Assembly: GCA_022419385.1 (NCBI GenBank)
Contig: JAJUBI010000001.1
Coordinates: 6,324,001-6,388,000 of the forward strand
Reading direction: 5' to 3'
Origin: Paraconiothyrium sp. Pb-2020
Lineage: Eukaryota > Ascomycota > Dothideomycetes > Pleosporales > Didymosphaeriaceae
DNA: 64,000 bases
This document shows, piece by piece, positions 12,121-24,350 of this stretch. The first letter of the stretch is position 1. Each line of letters begins with the position of its first letter. The translations under genes were made by a program, and so were the position numbers. The notes under the pieces were generated by a model that was not told the origin of the DNA, ran no database searches, and was given only the letters and a program-made list of their open reading frames with translations.

Positions 12121-12394
12121 AGCGGGCTGGGGAGGTGGTGGGGTATCTTGGGGGGAAGCGGGAGGTTTGAAATGTTTGCTTGAGTTGGTTTCGCGTTCAT
12201 GGAGTTTGGGGTGTCAAAGCATGGTCAGGATGGAAAGATACCCGCAGGTTTGTTTACTTTCGTCAGCCGTTCGACCAGGTTTAGCACTTGAGGTCAGCCC
12301 TCCACATATCGATGTATTGCATATCCATTTCACATATCTAAATCCAAAGGGTATCTTACTCCACCTAACGCCGTATATACTGGCTCCCATCCCA

Positions 12395-13576
12395 CTACTC
12401 CTCATCTTCCTCGTCTTCTTCCTCATCGTCCTCGTCGTCCGAACGCACCACAAACGCCTCCTCATCAATCGGACTCTCCAACCCCACCCCACTCACCTCC
12501 GCCCAGGCCCTCACCCTCGCCCTGTTCACCACAACCCCCTTCTTCCTCCTCTCAAGCACGCCCATCGCGTTCAACGTGTTGTGTATATCATCCACCGCAA
12601 TAGCCGTCTCCTCATGCAGCTCGCCAACCGTAAGCTGCTTCTCAGGCCACTGCACGACCGTGCGCGCAAGCGTCTGCGACCAGTAGTGCATATACGCCGC
12701 ATATCCATGCGTCGACAGCGGTCTCTCCGGCCCACCCCACCTTCCTTCCTTCCTCCCGAGCGCGTACGACGCCGCAATCAAGACCTGCGCCAGCCCTTGC
12801 TTCTGCCACGGCGGGAACACGCATATACACGCGAGGTTGTTGTTATCCCACGAGAGTTTCTCCTTCGAGAAGAACCCCACGACCTGACCTCCCGTCTCAT
12901 TCAAGGTGGAAGAGAGCGCTGTATCTTCCCCCTGCTCCTCGCGCACCAAAAGGTAAAACAGGAACGCAGAAACGTCGTAGAAGACGCTCTTCACCTGCAG
13001 AAATAGCTTCGCGAACAGCGCTAGATTCTGCGTGTAGAGCTTTGCGTCTGCGCCGTCGAGCTCGTAGATACGCAGCTTGCCCTTGCTGTATATGAGGCGT
13101 CCTGGCGGAGGCGCGTGGCGCAGAGGGCATGATTTCTAACACCGCACCCTTCAGTTATGCTACGGTAGCCGGAGGGAGGGGAAGGCACGACGTACCAAAT
13201 GCCGCACAAATCCCACCAGCTCTGTCGTGTATTTGAAACACGCTTCGCAGACGAAGAGGCGGGGGACGGTCTTGCCGACGAGCTCTTCGGGGTAGCCTTC
13301 GGAGGAGAACCACGGCTTTATGACTAGGGTGCCGAGGACGACGTCGTGGACGTTTAGGGCTGGGGGTGGGTTTTTTTCCGCGGCGATTGGGGCGCCGTTT
13401 GCGCGGTCTTTGGCGCCGAGGGGGGTGAGGCCGTTGGTGGGGGCGCTGATGGCCATTGGGGAGGAGGCGGGGGAGCGCGGGCGAGGTCGTCGCGTGCGCA
13501 TCTGGGGAGGGCGCGTTGGGAGCGCATGGTGGTGAGGCGCTAGGGATTGATGGGGCTTAAGGTGGCGCGAGGGCAC
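12395..13576 (-). CDS. sas2: MYST-family histone acetyltransferase, SAS2-like
   Basis: There are two exons, 13576-13196 and 13135-12395, around a 60-nt intron with GTACGT donor; the product is 373 residues. The N-terminus is basic and Pro-rich. The MYST zinc finger is rebuilt across the intron as CEAC...HLKSC (C2HC), followed by GRLIYSKGKLRIYELDGADA and LQVKSVFYDVSAFLFYLL. The acetyl-CoA loop is QKQGLA. The catalytic cysteine (NNLACICVFPP) and glutamate (GGPERPLS) are spaced 34 residues apart, as in Esa1. The protein ends in a pure Asp/Glu tail. It should acetylate histone lysines (H4K16 in yeast Sas2). The compact size without a chromodomain or PHD finger favours SAS2 over Esa1 or Sas3. The start could also be the ATG at 13501. 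It converges on Mis14, leaving about 225 bp between the genes. Confidence 0.85.
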
Positions 13577-15091
13577 GTGGGTGTGACCTAACCTTTGAAG
13601 GTTCCCGAGGGATGCCTTTCGTTTCCGGACTGCTGCAGCATTCTGAGAACACGGGATATTGAATTGACGCTGTACGACCGAGTCTCAGCGATGAATCAAG
13701 TTCAGCCAGATTCACAGCTTGATACATTCATGTCGAACCAAGCCAATGCTATTACGAAGGAGCTCGTACCTAGGTATCTAGCGAGTCGTCCTCAGCGGGA
13801 ACACCACCTCTACACGTCTGCTTATCCAAGGTGGAGACTCACTATACGAGCTCCTCTGTATACTCTGCGCTTTGCCGCGCCTATTCTTCGCTTTGTTCAC
13901 GCGTACGATAGCCAAAGACTACATTTCGCACGAACAAAAGGAACACAATCACGACAAAGGGTAGCAGGATCGTACACGTAGTCCTTCAGCTTACTTTCCA
14001 AGCTTCCGTCTATTGTCTCTACGGGTGGTGTGGTCGAGATGAGAAAGAAGATCGTTATTGTATTTTTATTGCTACTGCAAGCCTCCGGAATGTCTTGATT
14101 AAGCAGACCACAGCCATGGTCTGGGTTTGTCGATGTGTCGCAGGCGGATCGTAGAGGATGGCGGACATCGTGCATGATCTTACATTCCGGCGTTCTGAGC
14201 CAGGTTGCGCTTCATGTTGTGATATTCTCTTTGAGCTAACTCAAGGCGATCGGAAGAGCACTGCGCGATGTTGTGGACTTTTCTCAACGGGACATGCTTG
14301 TGGGGGTGGCCTCCTACCTGTGGATCTCCTGGAGCGTAAACTGGAGATTAGAAGTCCCTAATTGGTGTTCATCTACTACGGAGACGGTTCCTACCCTATG
14401 GAGCATGGCTCTATTACCTTGCAGTGAGCGGTCATCAACTCACAAGATTTGCATCCAAACCCTTTACTTAGTAGATCTGCACATGTTTGTCGCGAACATC
14501 GATCATACCACAGAGGATGGGTGTTAACGAATGAAGAGGTGGACCATCCGGAAGACGATGAAGGAAAATGATTGGTAGCAGATGTGTTCATGATTGTCAG
14601 CATCCATTCTAGCAAAGCGTTCTAATACTGCATTCCCTTTCAAGATCGCACAACAGGAATAGTTGACGGGAAGATCATAGTTATAGATTCTACGGGTGTA
14701 CTCAACGACCGACTTGCATTGGATATTCGCAGCATAGTGTGCGAAGCGAACCGCACCAGTGCTATATTGTGATTTCGTCTCCATCTGCGCCTCCCCTTCC
14801 GCTTCACTCCGTCATCGATCACATGCTGTACTGGCCAGATCTATCTTGCTTTCTGCCTTCTCCTGTTTGCTCGCGCAATCTTCCCTAACAATTGACCTTG
14901 CCATTTCAAAGATTCGCTAGGTCTCCCCACACGTCCTCCCCGTCCATTCTCACGACCACTCAAAAGTTCCAGGCTTTTTTGGGAACTATGAGGGGGAGAT
15001 CTTCGATGCGCGGATGAAGTAGTAAGAGTAGCCAGTGATGTAAGCTAGCATGCCAACGAAGGAAACATATGCGGCCCCACCAATATTATCG
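13577..15091. other. Gene-free region beside SAS2-like gene
   Basis: The part next to 13577 should be the SAS2-like promoter. Short open frames on both strands (for example 13595-13981 plus and 14524-14784 minus) lack recognisable motifs, splice partners or signal peptides. I see no supported gene. Confidence 0.4.
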
Positions 15092-15375
15092 TTTCCATAA
15101 GTTTTGCGGCCACCGCCCTTAGGAGCAAAGTGGAGATTCTTAACTATTTCACATATCTAGTTAATTCTAATTACTTTATATAAGTCTCTATTAGCTACCT
15201 AACAGTAGTTAAGCTATATTTAGTCCTATTTTACCTCTCCTGTTCCTATATTACCTCTACTAACAGTACGCAGCCAATAAAGCTCCTTATATAGTAATTA
15301 GGATTCACTAGACATATAAATAGCTAAGAATCTCCACTTTACTCCTAAGGGTGGTGGCCGCAAAACTTATGGAAA
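15092..15375. mobile_element. MITE-like element with long terminal inverted repeats
   Basis: The left end reads TTTCCATAAGTTTTGCGGCC and the right end is its reverse complement. The first ~57 bp of the two arms match with about three differences, all transitions (G/A, C/T, A/G); weaker matching continues for another 30-40 bp, so nearly the whole 284-bp element could fold as a hairpin. The centre is AT-rich and has no coding sequence. Size, palindromic form and lack of a transposase fit a non-autonomous DNA transposon. No clear target-site duplication was found at these borders, so the exact ends may be off by a few bases. Confidence 0.8.
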
Positions 15376-16047
15376 GCACTGATGAGGTCGTACGTAGAGA
15401 AGATTAATGAATGCTCCCACGGTTGAATCAGATGGTTTTATAACTGCGCTGAAGAGACGAGATGACCGACGAGAGGGCTTGAATGGCGACACCGAAGGGT
15501 TTTAATTTGTTGCACTTATCGTAACCCTTTTTGATTCACTCTGATCGACTTTAGATACCGTTTAAATGGTCTGGATTTGTTTCATATCTGGCACTTGAAG
15601 TCGCAGTACTACCTACATTTAAGCGACGCGAAGCGCGGATGGCGGATGCAAGCCGGACCGTGGCCGTGTGCGGGGATCAACGACACTCTACTCATGCACC
15701 TGCTTCCTAATCCGTTTCAAAATTCTTTTTTCCCATAGAGGATCTCGTTTGCTTGTGTGATCTATATAGCTTTTTTGATTGGGGAAGGTATCTGGCTTAT
15801 ACCATAGGTATGCCGTATGTGTTTTGCGCCGTTCTTGTAGGATCAGGACGTTTCCTCCATCTCACAAGAACTTTCCATCCCACTGATTCTCGCTGTGATG
15901 CCTATCTCAAACTTCGCAATGTTCAAACTTCGCAATGTGCACTCTGTATTCCGTAATAGCTGACAAGCTTAATAGCAGGGAGGGCGGATTGGGAGAGAAG
16001 GGAAGTCTTCGTCTATCACATATGGATGGATACGATCTTTTATCGGT

Positions 16048-16253
16048 GCTCTCCACACGTCTTCCGGCCACCACCAATGGGGAAAAGGACGTCTCCGTGA
16101 CAACTAATCTGGGTTCATCAGGTCAAAGTATGTCAGCAAGGAGGGTCACACGATCACAGGGCACTCTGAGGAATAGATAAAAGGTGTTCAAAAGAATCCT
16201 ACTACGACTCTTCTTCAAGTGTTCAGTTAAGTATGTGCCCCAACTATCAGTGC
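16048..16253. repeat. Degenerate MITE end and spacer
   Basis: At 16048 a sequence of the form TCTCCACACGTCTTCCGGCC followed by ACC resembles the terminal repeat of the MITEs at 15092 and 16254, in the same orientation as the copy at 16254 and about 206 bp before it. It has no obvious partner end, so it is probably a solo end or an eroded copy. Confidence 0.4.
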
Positions 16254-16490
16254 TCTCCACAAGTTTCGGCCACCAGCCATGGAAGACGAATGTATCAACC
16301 ACAAAAAACTATATACAATGATCAGTATCAGTATATAAATATCTAGCTTGAGTAGACATAACATGGGAATGGAAATCCTTTAGATAGTATTAAATAGCCA
16401 ATCACCTATAGGCCGATAGTCATACGTCTTATAGATTCCCACTTTTCCACATATTCTTCTATGGTAAGGTGGCCGTAAAACTTATGGAGA
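16254..16490. mobile_element. Second, decayed MITE copy
   Basis: The left end (TCTCCACAAGTTTCGGCCAC) and the inverted right end, which reads TCTCCATAAGTTTTACGGCC on the opposite strand, belong to the same terminal-repeat family as the element at 15092. The arms have diverged and the left arm lacks two bases. The inside is AT-rich and non-coding. A relative only about 0.9 kb from the first copy suggests nested or local insertions in this gene-poor stretch. Confidence 0.6.
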
Positions 16491-16559
16491 CGATAATACT
16501 ACTTGAGAAGAGACTGTGGAAAGGCTCGATCATTGAACGAGAGTTGCCAGCTCGTAGAT

Positions 16560-16800
16560 ATGCACATTATCCTCGTGTACCCTCAATTTGTAACATCCTT
16601 CCAAAAACATACGGTTATCCTTGTGTACTCTATACCCTTTGTGAAATACTCTCTATTCCTATTTACCATTCCGTTATGTACTCTTATCCTGTATATCATC
16701 GTCCCCGTACGTGTTTCCATCCTCGAAATATTATAATTCTCGTGTGTCATTGTTCTCATGTGTCATCATCCTCGTGCACTACCATGCTCTTGCCCCATCA
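16560..16800. repeat. Degenerate short repeat, CTCGTGTAC/CTCGTGTGT type
   Basis: Units close to ATCCTCGTGTAC recur near 16568, 16617, 16736, 16751 and 16767, the last three almost back to back with a spacing of about 15-17 bp. The region is non-coding. It looks like an old minisatellite with decayed units. Confidence 0.45.
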
Positions 16801-19800
16801 GCTTATGTGCCGTCATAGTGTGCATAAGCGAACATTGTCTCCCCTAATTGTACCCTTATAATATTGGCCTGACAACGACGAGCATCAACACGGTTTACAC
16901 TTGGCCTCGCGTAGATAGGTTGGAGTGGTGATGAAGGGACAATTAGCTTCGTCCATATAGTATCGATAACTGTCTTTCCACAACAAGTGGGGCCTCGAAG
17001 GGGGCGAACGGGATGTGCGTCTGATCCCTCTTTGTAGCTGGGTCGAGTTGGACCTGGATCGTCGCCTAAGTTCGAAGCAGAACGGAGAATTCGTATTGTC
17101 GCTGTCACTGTAGGTATTCGTGCGAGATACGCCAGCCAACCACTCGATATGTCGTCTGAAACAGTACATCACCTGCCTCACCCTCCCTGGACTTGGGCTG
17201 TCAACGACACGGGGTGTCTAAGAGTTCTGATCAGCTTGTTGTATGCGTTAGACGATTCATTCAACTTACATTACAGCTTGAGGAGCTTAGCAAGCTGGGA
17301 GGTTTTTCGCGACTTGCTGATCGTCCACGTATCTCGCGAATCGGACCGACCATGACGTCTTGACACGATTTGTTGATACTGGTGATGACGTGGCTGCGTA
17401 ATACTGATAATTATCCAGGACTGTTGCTGTTGCACTGCTCAACACTGAAGGCTGGTTATGTGGATATATATCTACGCCTCGAAATGCCGACGGTAGTAAC
17501 CCTACATGCCATACTGACATACGATATGGTATTCGTGGCGAAATTCATGAATCGCTTAGAGCTTGGGCCTTTGACACACGAGACATGTCCGCTTGCAGCC
17601 GAGTGCGACTGATGTACATTGCTGTGTGTACGAGAGTCGACAATGCTGTAGCGTGTGGCGCAAATTGGATGTAGCGACGGCTCTAATTACCGTATCCACC
17701 ACTTCTCAGTCAAGGCCGCTACCGGGTGGGGATCTATATTATTTTCGTCGGCATCGCCTCCCAACATGCCACATAGCTGTCGACCACCAAAACTCAGCTC
17801 TAGCAGTCTAGAATGGCAATGCTTATAGAGTTGCAAGTATCAGGCATCGACCACAAGCAACTTTCTTCTGCAAACGAATTGATAAAGGCTGGAACGATCA
17901 CGATGTGTTCGATAAGCCATGTGAGTTGTTCTGCAGAATGGACAACAGAGATCCTGAGGGCGATAGCACCACACCACTGTCCGCGAAACATCTGCCGCGG
18001 AAACCGAAATCTGGAGGTTGGTGGTCTCGGATGTAGCCGTGGGGTTGGAAGACGTCGCTACCGTACTTCCGTAACAAGCTGCTGAAACGGACTATACGCT
18101 AAGCTTCCGACGATATTATTGTGCCATGTCCAAGAAGAACAACATCGTTGCCCATGATGGCACTCGCCTTGTGAGACAGGTGTTGTACAGCCGCCAATTA
18201 GGAATGTCAGGCTGTGTTCGTCAAGGCCCGGAAGGGCTTTCGCAGCCAATTGCTAGTTAGCATTCTGAGCTGACCTTGGAACGGCATCATTGGATCTTGT
18301 GGCATCTGATATGACACATTGTCGCAGACCGCAAGCACCTGGTAAGGCGCTGTAGCTTCAGTAATCTTCATGCTACCCGCCGCTACTCGGTATCACATGG
18401 AGACGCTATCAACCCAGGGAGTCGACAAGGCCTGGACGACTCCAGACGTCTATCGACATCTAAAACAACTAGATTGCGGGGTAACAACCCATCCTACGGA
18501 ATGTGCGCACTAGTCTTGTACTGCAAAGCCCACGCGAAACTTCGCATACTATGCAATTGCTCAGGGTGCATCAAGTATCAGCAGCCTTCGCATGCATGCA
18601 TCGTTACGCTCGCACTATTGTATGTTCCTCGAGGCACTTAGAAGGCCGATGGATACCACAGGGTTGGGAGATCTCAGCTTTCATCAACACCTCTATCACG
18701 GTATCTATCAACAGTCACCATGCGATACATGCAGCAGAAGCAATGACGATACGTCCATTAAATGAAGATGTCAGCAGCGTGGATAGTCGGAAGGATTGTC
18801 GGTAGGGCTACGGCCGGTGAAAGCTCCACTAAGCTGGGTCAGGAGACGATGAAGTGGCTAAACTAAAAGCGAAACATAACGAAGACAATGCGGAGCTGTA
18901 GACAAGGATTATAGACCTCCAGGGCTTCGGGCTTGGGGTCCCACCCAAAAAAAACTCGTCTACCGACGGTAAGGGATGTTTTGCTGCGCCATGGCTAGGG
19001 CAAGATCAGACACTTTAAGACTCAACACGCCACATACGATTACCCCATTCGATTAAGCCTCGTATTCTTGGCCTATCAATAACTTTCCGGCATGCAATCC
19101 CGAAAACCCTCATCTCTGAATCGAGTCCATCTGCATCATTCAAGACTGCAATGCAGATTGGGCCTAGGAAGCCTCATGCATAGCCTCTGTGTACATGAAT
19201 CCTTACGTCACACTATCAGTTTCGTTTGCAGTGGGTATTAATTGAGACTTTCTTGCTGCACGGTTTACGTCAACAATCAGCGCCTGTCCGAGATACGTCG
19301 ACACCTTGACTAGCCCACGAGTCGGTATCTGAGCTAACCACAGCATAAACACAAGCTCAACTCACAATAGTCATGAGCCCATTCTAGCAGCTCGGGCATG
19401 AATATTTTGAAACAAGCAACTAGCACAATGCACACTTCACTTCACTTCCGGTCAAGTCTCGTTCGATTCCGCGGCGTTAGCTCATTTCCGCGGCGCTGGA
19501 CAAGAACGTGGTCGTTAGAATTCTCGGCAGAAGCATCGCCGAAGGATCAAGTGGGTCTGCCGCATGCCGTAGATTAGTAACCTCTGGAGAAAAGCCGAGT
19601 CAGCACGGAGCCGGCATACACAGACGATATGATTGCTACTGGTGTAATTGTACGAAGATAATCAATCAATTGCAATGGAAGTCTCACCATTGACGTACAA
19701 TAACATCATGCACTTTCATAGTGCGGGAGTGTGGAAAGTGCTTCCTCCATTGATTGCCACTTGCTTCATCGAATCGGTAAAGACAGACACGATCGTCCTA

Positions 19801-19876
19801 CGGGAACAAAAGGCGACAACGGCACCTCGCCCCAACCCCACGACCGATTGACGCACCCCTCACCACCAGACCCCAA
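16801..19876. other. Gene-free island with possible coding relics
   Basis: About 3 kb without a supported gene. Around 18840-18920 a plus-strand frame reads DEVAKLKAKHNEDNAEL, then a stop, then TRIIDLQ, which looks like a decayed coiled-coil coding piece. No other family could be recognised. Frames on both strands are short and full of stops. Confidence 0.4.
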
Positions 19877-20379
19877 TCAAAGAGACGGACGACAATAAGG
19901 TAACAGGCCGTTACGCACTAGGCGATCTGGCGCGCGTTGTCCTCCGCCGCCTCCTCCCCCAATGCACGCAAAATTCCCACCATCGGTCTCCTCAGGCGCA
20001 GGCGGTGCTTCTGAACTTTCAGGCGGGGGATCGATGTGTGTTACAGTTGAAGCTGGCTTCGCCAACGAAGGCTCACAAAGTAACCGATAGTGTGGATTCC
20101 CGTCGGGGTCTTGATATGTTTCTTCGCAGTCCACACTTATGCTGGCAGGAATGCTTGGATGGTCACCTCCGACGGTGCTTTCCGGGGTTGGGGAGGGGGT
20201 GACGGTGATGTTGACTGTGGAAACGACATAGATGGTTGGGCCTGTCGTTGTCGAATAGACGAATGAGCTTTCTGGTGTCGATGAGGAGCTGTTTGAACTT
20301 TGGCCTGTTTTGTTACCGGACATCGTTGTTGTGAGAAAGGAAGTGGGCGTAGTGGCCGTATTTGAAGAACCCAACCTTA

Positions 20380-22450
20380 AAAGATTAGCTTCCAAAAAGG
20401 CAATTTGATCGGGTGAGGACATACTTCGCGAATGTAGCACTCGTAGCGTTCAGCGAATTCGAACAAGCTGACGCCGAGCTGTTATCACGTTTATCGAGGT
20501 TGATAGCACAAGGATTGTCCGGGTGTGCTTTGTCTCCATATGCGAGGTTATAGACGACAGGTGGACGCTCGGGAGGCCATCCGCTGTCACTTGGCGAATT
20601 TGCTGGCACCCTTGACCACGCATGGTCCCCTATAAATTTCTTCAAGTCTCCTTGGGCATTTCCGTGAAGTAGATTGACTTCTGACCACCCATAGAAATAG
20701 GCTGAGAGCCCGGACTATAGCTTTGTTAGCGTGCTTCTCTTTTAGGTTTGAGAAGTGGGCTGACGTTTAGACCACGGTAGGTGGATTCGCTCTATAAGGT
20801 GGCATTCTGCGCATGATCGACGAGGGGAAAATGTGTCCGCGCTGTGATCTTGTATGTTTACAGCATAGCGACACACAAGCGGTCTTCCCTTTGAGTCACT
20901 TTGCAGAAGAAATGCCGCCTTATAGGATGAGGTTTCCATAGGAAGCACGCTGAACAGAAGAGGCAAAGGTAATAAAAGTATGTGCGCTCACCACGATAGC
21001 CGCTGCTTGACTCGTCCCTTGATTTGGGACGTTTGGATCACCGGGTACCTCGATATTCTCGGCTGGTGCAAACACACTCATGGAACCCGCTTTGCCGTTC
21101 AGTTTAGGTGACGTATTCTCATAGAGCGTTCCTCTCTTAGTAACACCCCCCACAGTGATTACAGAGTTTTCAGATGTTCCCAACTTGTGAGGATATTTCT
21201 CGTCAATCGATGTTAAGGGGTCGTTACCAGCGGCCAGGCTAATGGGGATCTTTTCTGTAGCACACCAATCAAGAAAATCTTGGAAATCTCTTCGAGTTCC
21301 CGATTGTCGTCGCGGATGTTGATGCCTGAGAGCCATTAGCACATTTCATCTTTGGTTGCTTGCTATTACCCCATGACCAACTGATGACCGATTCGGCCTC
21401 CACGTCTAATACAAGTCGTCGTCTTATGTGCCGCTTAATTTCATTGAGAGCCATGGAGATGGCGGGCACGGTGTAGCCCATGTTCACCATCTTAGAGGTA
21501 GGCTCTCTTCTGTATTGACCCTCGGCCTTCACCAGGTATAGGTCCGCTCGACGAGCTACACCGTTGACGGCCCCGGCCGCTATGGTGGCCATTGTAGTTC
21601 CATGGAAGCCATTCGAGAGTTGCTGGTCCAAAACCTCCGCCTGTCTAAAGATTTTACGCATTTCCTCAAGGTAACTTAGTGAAGTGACTTCCTCCTTGGG
21701 AACCATAAAGCTGTCTACATGTCGCCCCCTACCAGTGAGATCCTATTATCGGGGTCAGTCGTTCTGATTCTACACATTCGGGTTTAGTTCTATGGGAGTG
21801 GCGAGTAATTTCCGTATTCATCACACCGTTTCGATGACCGAAATATGATGAAGATGTCCTCATTGCATCGTTTCGATGATAAAATATGAACTTACATCAA
21901 GGTTTGTATCTAAGCCATCATCGATCACGTAGATAGTAACGCCCTTGCCCAGAGAATCATCGGCAACGTAGTCGGGATCTTGAGAAGGTGGCTTCGGGAT
22001 CTGGCCCATTGGGGGTGAGGAGATCATTTTCTTCCACGAAGGAGCGTTGGGATCTGGTGGTAACAAAGCTCGGTGAGAGAGTGCAGAAATCCGATCACCT
22101 GGGAGTTCCTGCATCTGTGTCGATAGTCTGTCGCTTCCCAGATAAGAGACACCGCTGTGGTAATTACGATCGCGATCAACGGCATGGTACTCCTCCTCAG
22201 GTGCTTCCAGATATTCTTTGGTGACCACGAAGGGATATACCCAGTGTATGAAGGTATAATTTGACTGGAGGTTTTTAGCAACTGCCGGCTTCAACATTGT
22301 TAGATATGTTTGGTGCGACACGTATTTGGGCTCGTAGGTATTAGCGCGTCCAACCCCTCCATCAACTTCTTCAATGAATTTCTTGGAATCGTCAAGAGAT
22401 GTCCGGTCTTTGGTGACTATGAAGTACGTCATGGTCTCAGTCGGCGTAGA
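20380..22450 (-). other. Subtilisin module 2 of the double-subtilisin gene
   Basis: The propeptide begins MTYFIVTKDRTSLDDSKKF. The catalytic aspartate is in GVTIYVIDDGLDT (Asp-Asp-Gly, as in kexins), histidine in SNGFHGTTMATIAAGA, oxyanion asparagine in ISLAAGNDP and serine in NQGTSQAAAIV. Introns follow the aspartate block (GTAAGT donor), the SWSWG block and the serine block (about 280 nt). The end, IGDHAWSRVPANSP and VVYNLAYGDK, matches the end of module 1 (ANHAWTRIPG, VIYNLARDS), showing the two came from one duplicated unit. One frame break lies near 21295, just after the SWG intron. Confidence 0.75.
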
Positions 22451-22679
22451 TTCCGCGCTAGATGTTGAAGTTGCGGAGCTAGTATTCGAAGCTGACGTTA
22501 TGCTTGTAGACTGCGTGCTTTGCAAAGACGTGGTATTGTTTGCACTGGTAGTCGAAGCTGCGGTGGAGCTTGCATGCGTCGATGTCCCATTATCCGAAGT
22601 CTGACCTGTAGCCGTGTCCGTCGGCATGCTAATACTGGTATTTTGAATTGCTGAAGATATCTGCAGTGTGCAGTTCGTA

Positions 22680-24350
22680 CTGGTGCTGTTATTATCATCT
22701 CGGCGCTCAATACATTCTCTGCTATCTCTGGCTAGGTTGTATATCACATCGAGCGAGTTAAATGTTGGCCAGCCCTCGGGAACGTTGATAGGCCCCGGGA
22801 TACGTGTCCAAGCGTGATTGGCTATGAGGCTCTTTATGCTGAAACCAGGATGCGCTATGAATTGAGCCAGTTCTGGGACCTGGTATAGGTACGCTACGAG
22901 TCCGGACTAAACGAGACGTCAGACTGAGATTACGAATAGCCACAGTTACACTTACAGTTATAGCGGCGGCCTGGCTTGTGCCAGATCTCTCCCTTTCAGG
23001 CGGCATTTCACCGCCAAGGCTTGGTACTTGAATGTTCTACAACAATATCAGAATAGTCCTTCAGTGCATTTCATAATGAGCGATAAGATACCTCTCCTGG
23101 TGCATAGACGCTCATGGAGCCTTGCTCATTGGGGACAGGCACGGCAGTGTCGGGCCAGAGTGTACCGTCTTCCTTCACCGCACCGATAGTGATGATATTG
23201 TTATCATCCGTTCCCCAGTGTTGGGGAGTACCGTTGTGCAGATTCGATCCGGATGGCTGATTTCCAGCCGATATAACTATGGGTATGTTGTGCTCTTTGC
23301 AGAAGAAGATGAATGTTTCGAAATACTGATCCAGTCTGTTTCCGCCTGCATTGAGCGACTGCCCTGTGATAGTATATTAGAGCATGGGCTATGAAATGAA
23401 GCGAAAGGCTTACCCCATGACATATTAATGACAGACTTGGCATTCCTATCGGACGCCAGCCTTGTTGCGATATGTTCCCAAAATGTATACGAGGGCTTGC
23501 GGTAAGACCCCTCCAGTTTGTATAGTGTTTGGATTCAACCTGTTTCGGTATCTGTTTTTCGTCTTCGCCAGAGATAGATTTGCGTTTGGCGCTATTCCAT
23601 GAGTTTTACCTGCGGCCATTACAGACATCCTGCTTCGGATTAGTCGATGTTTCGCATATCTTAGGCATGACGAGTGATGCAGTTGTATTTAACGAAAGCA
23701 AGGGCTTCAACAGTACCAGTGCTACTCACATCGTTCCGTGTGGCCCACCGCCTATGCCTTCTGGTTCGCGGTTGTCAGGCAGGATGTCTTTTAATGTAAG
23801 ATGGATTGGGAGCAAATCTCGTTTCCACAGTGCGACCATCCCCCGCGAGTTCATCGAGACTTAAGTCGAACCCCTCATCCAGTATGTATATCGTGGTCCC
23901 TCTACCCCCGGAATCGTCGGCCAAATAGGGGAGGTCATCCAATGATTGACCCCGCTCTCTTTTAGAAGCTGAAATCATCCTTTTCCACCACGGTGCATCA
24001 CCATGCGGTACTATTGCTCGTTTCCAAGTGCGGGGGGCTTTTTCCACGGTCTCGGCCATATCTGCCTCTCTGTCTAATATTGGTTGTGAACGTTGGTCCG
24101 AAGCGCGGAACTCTTCAATGCTACCGTCATAATCTTCATCTTGTCCGGCGCAGAGGCTGATAGATTTGATGAACTTGTTTTGTTGTGGAAGCTCTTGCGC
24201 TTGCTTAGACGTAAGATTAGTCACGTACATTTGCGTCTTCGTAGTTTTCCACGACCAAAGGTGTCCGACTCCTTCATCAAGCTTTGAACAAAGTCATCGA
24301 AGGCCTGAGGCTCAGTCCCATCTCGTGAAAGAATTGTGTATTCATCTGGA
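22680..24350 (-). other. Subtilisin module 1 of the double-subtilisin gene
   Basis: The propeptide-like segment starts at DEYTILSRDG. The catalytic aspartate lies in TTIYILDEGFD, histidine in GGGPHGTM (split by an intron at 23630-23729), oxyanion asparagine in IVISAGNQPSG and serine in SGTSQAAAI. A clean intron of 50 nt (23364-23413) follows INMSWG, and two more lie around the serine block. The domain ends with SLIANHAWTRIPG and VIYNLARDSRECIERRD. Three frame breaks (about 24245, 23803 and 23477) lie between catalytic blocks and none removes a catalytic residue. An Asp-Glu-Gly at the active-site aspartate is unusual; most subtilisins have Asp-Ser/Thr/Asp-Gly. Confidence 0.75.

Noticed and set aside
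13897..14784. Minus-strand frames as a small secreted Cys-containing gene
   Set aside because: Frames do not join through good splice sites and lack a signal peptide.
19877..22747. Subtilisin module 2 as an independent gene starting near 22747
   Set aside because: The frame at 22747 continues directly upstream into the end of module 1 without a start context or signal peptide.
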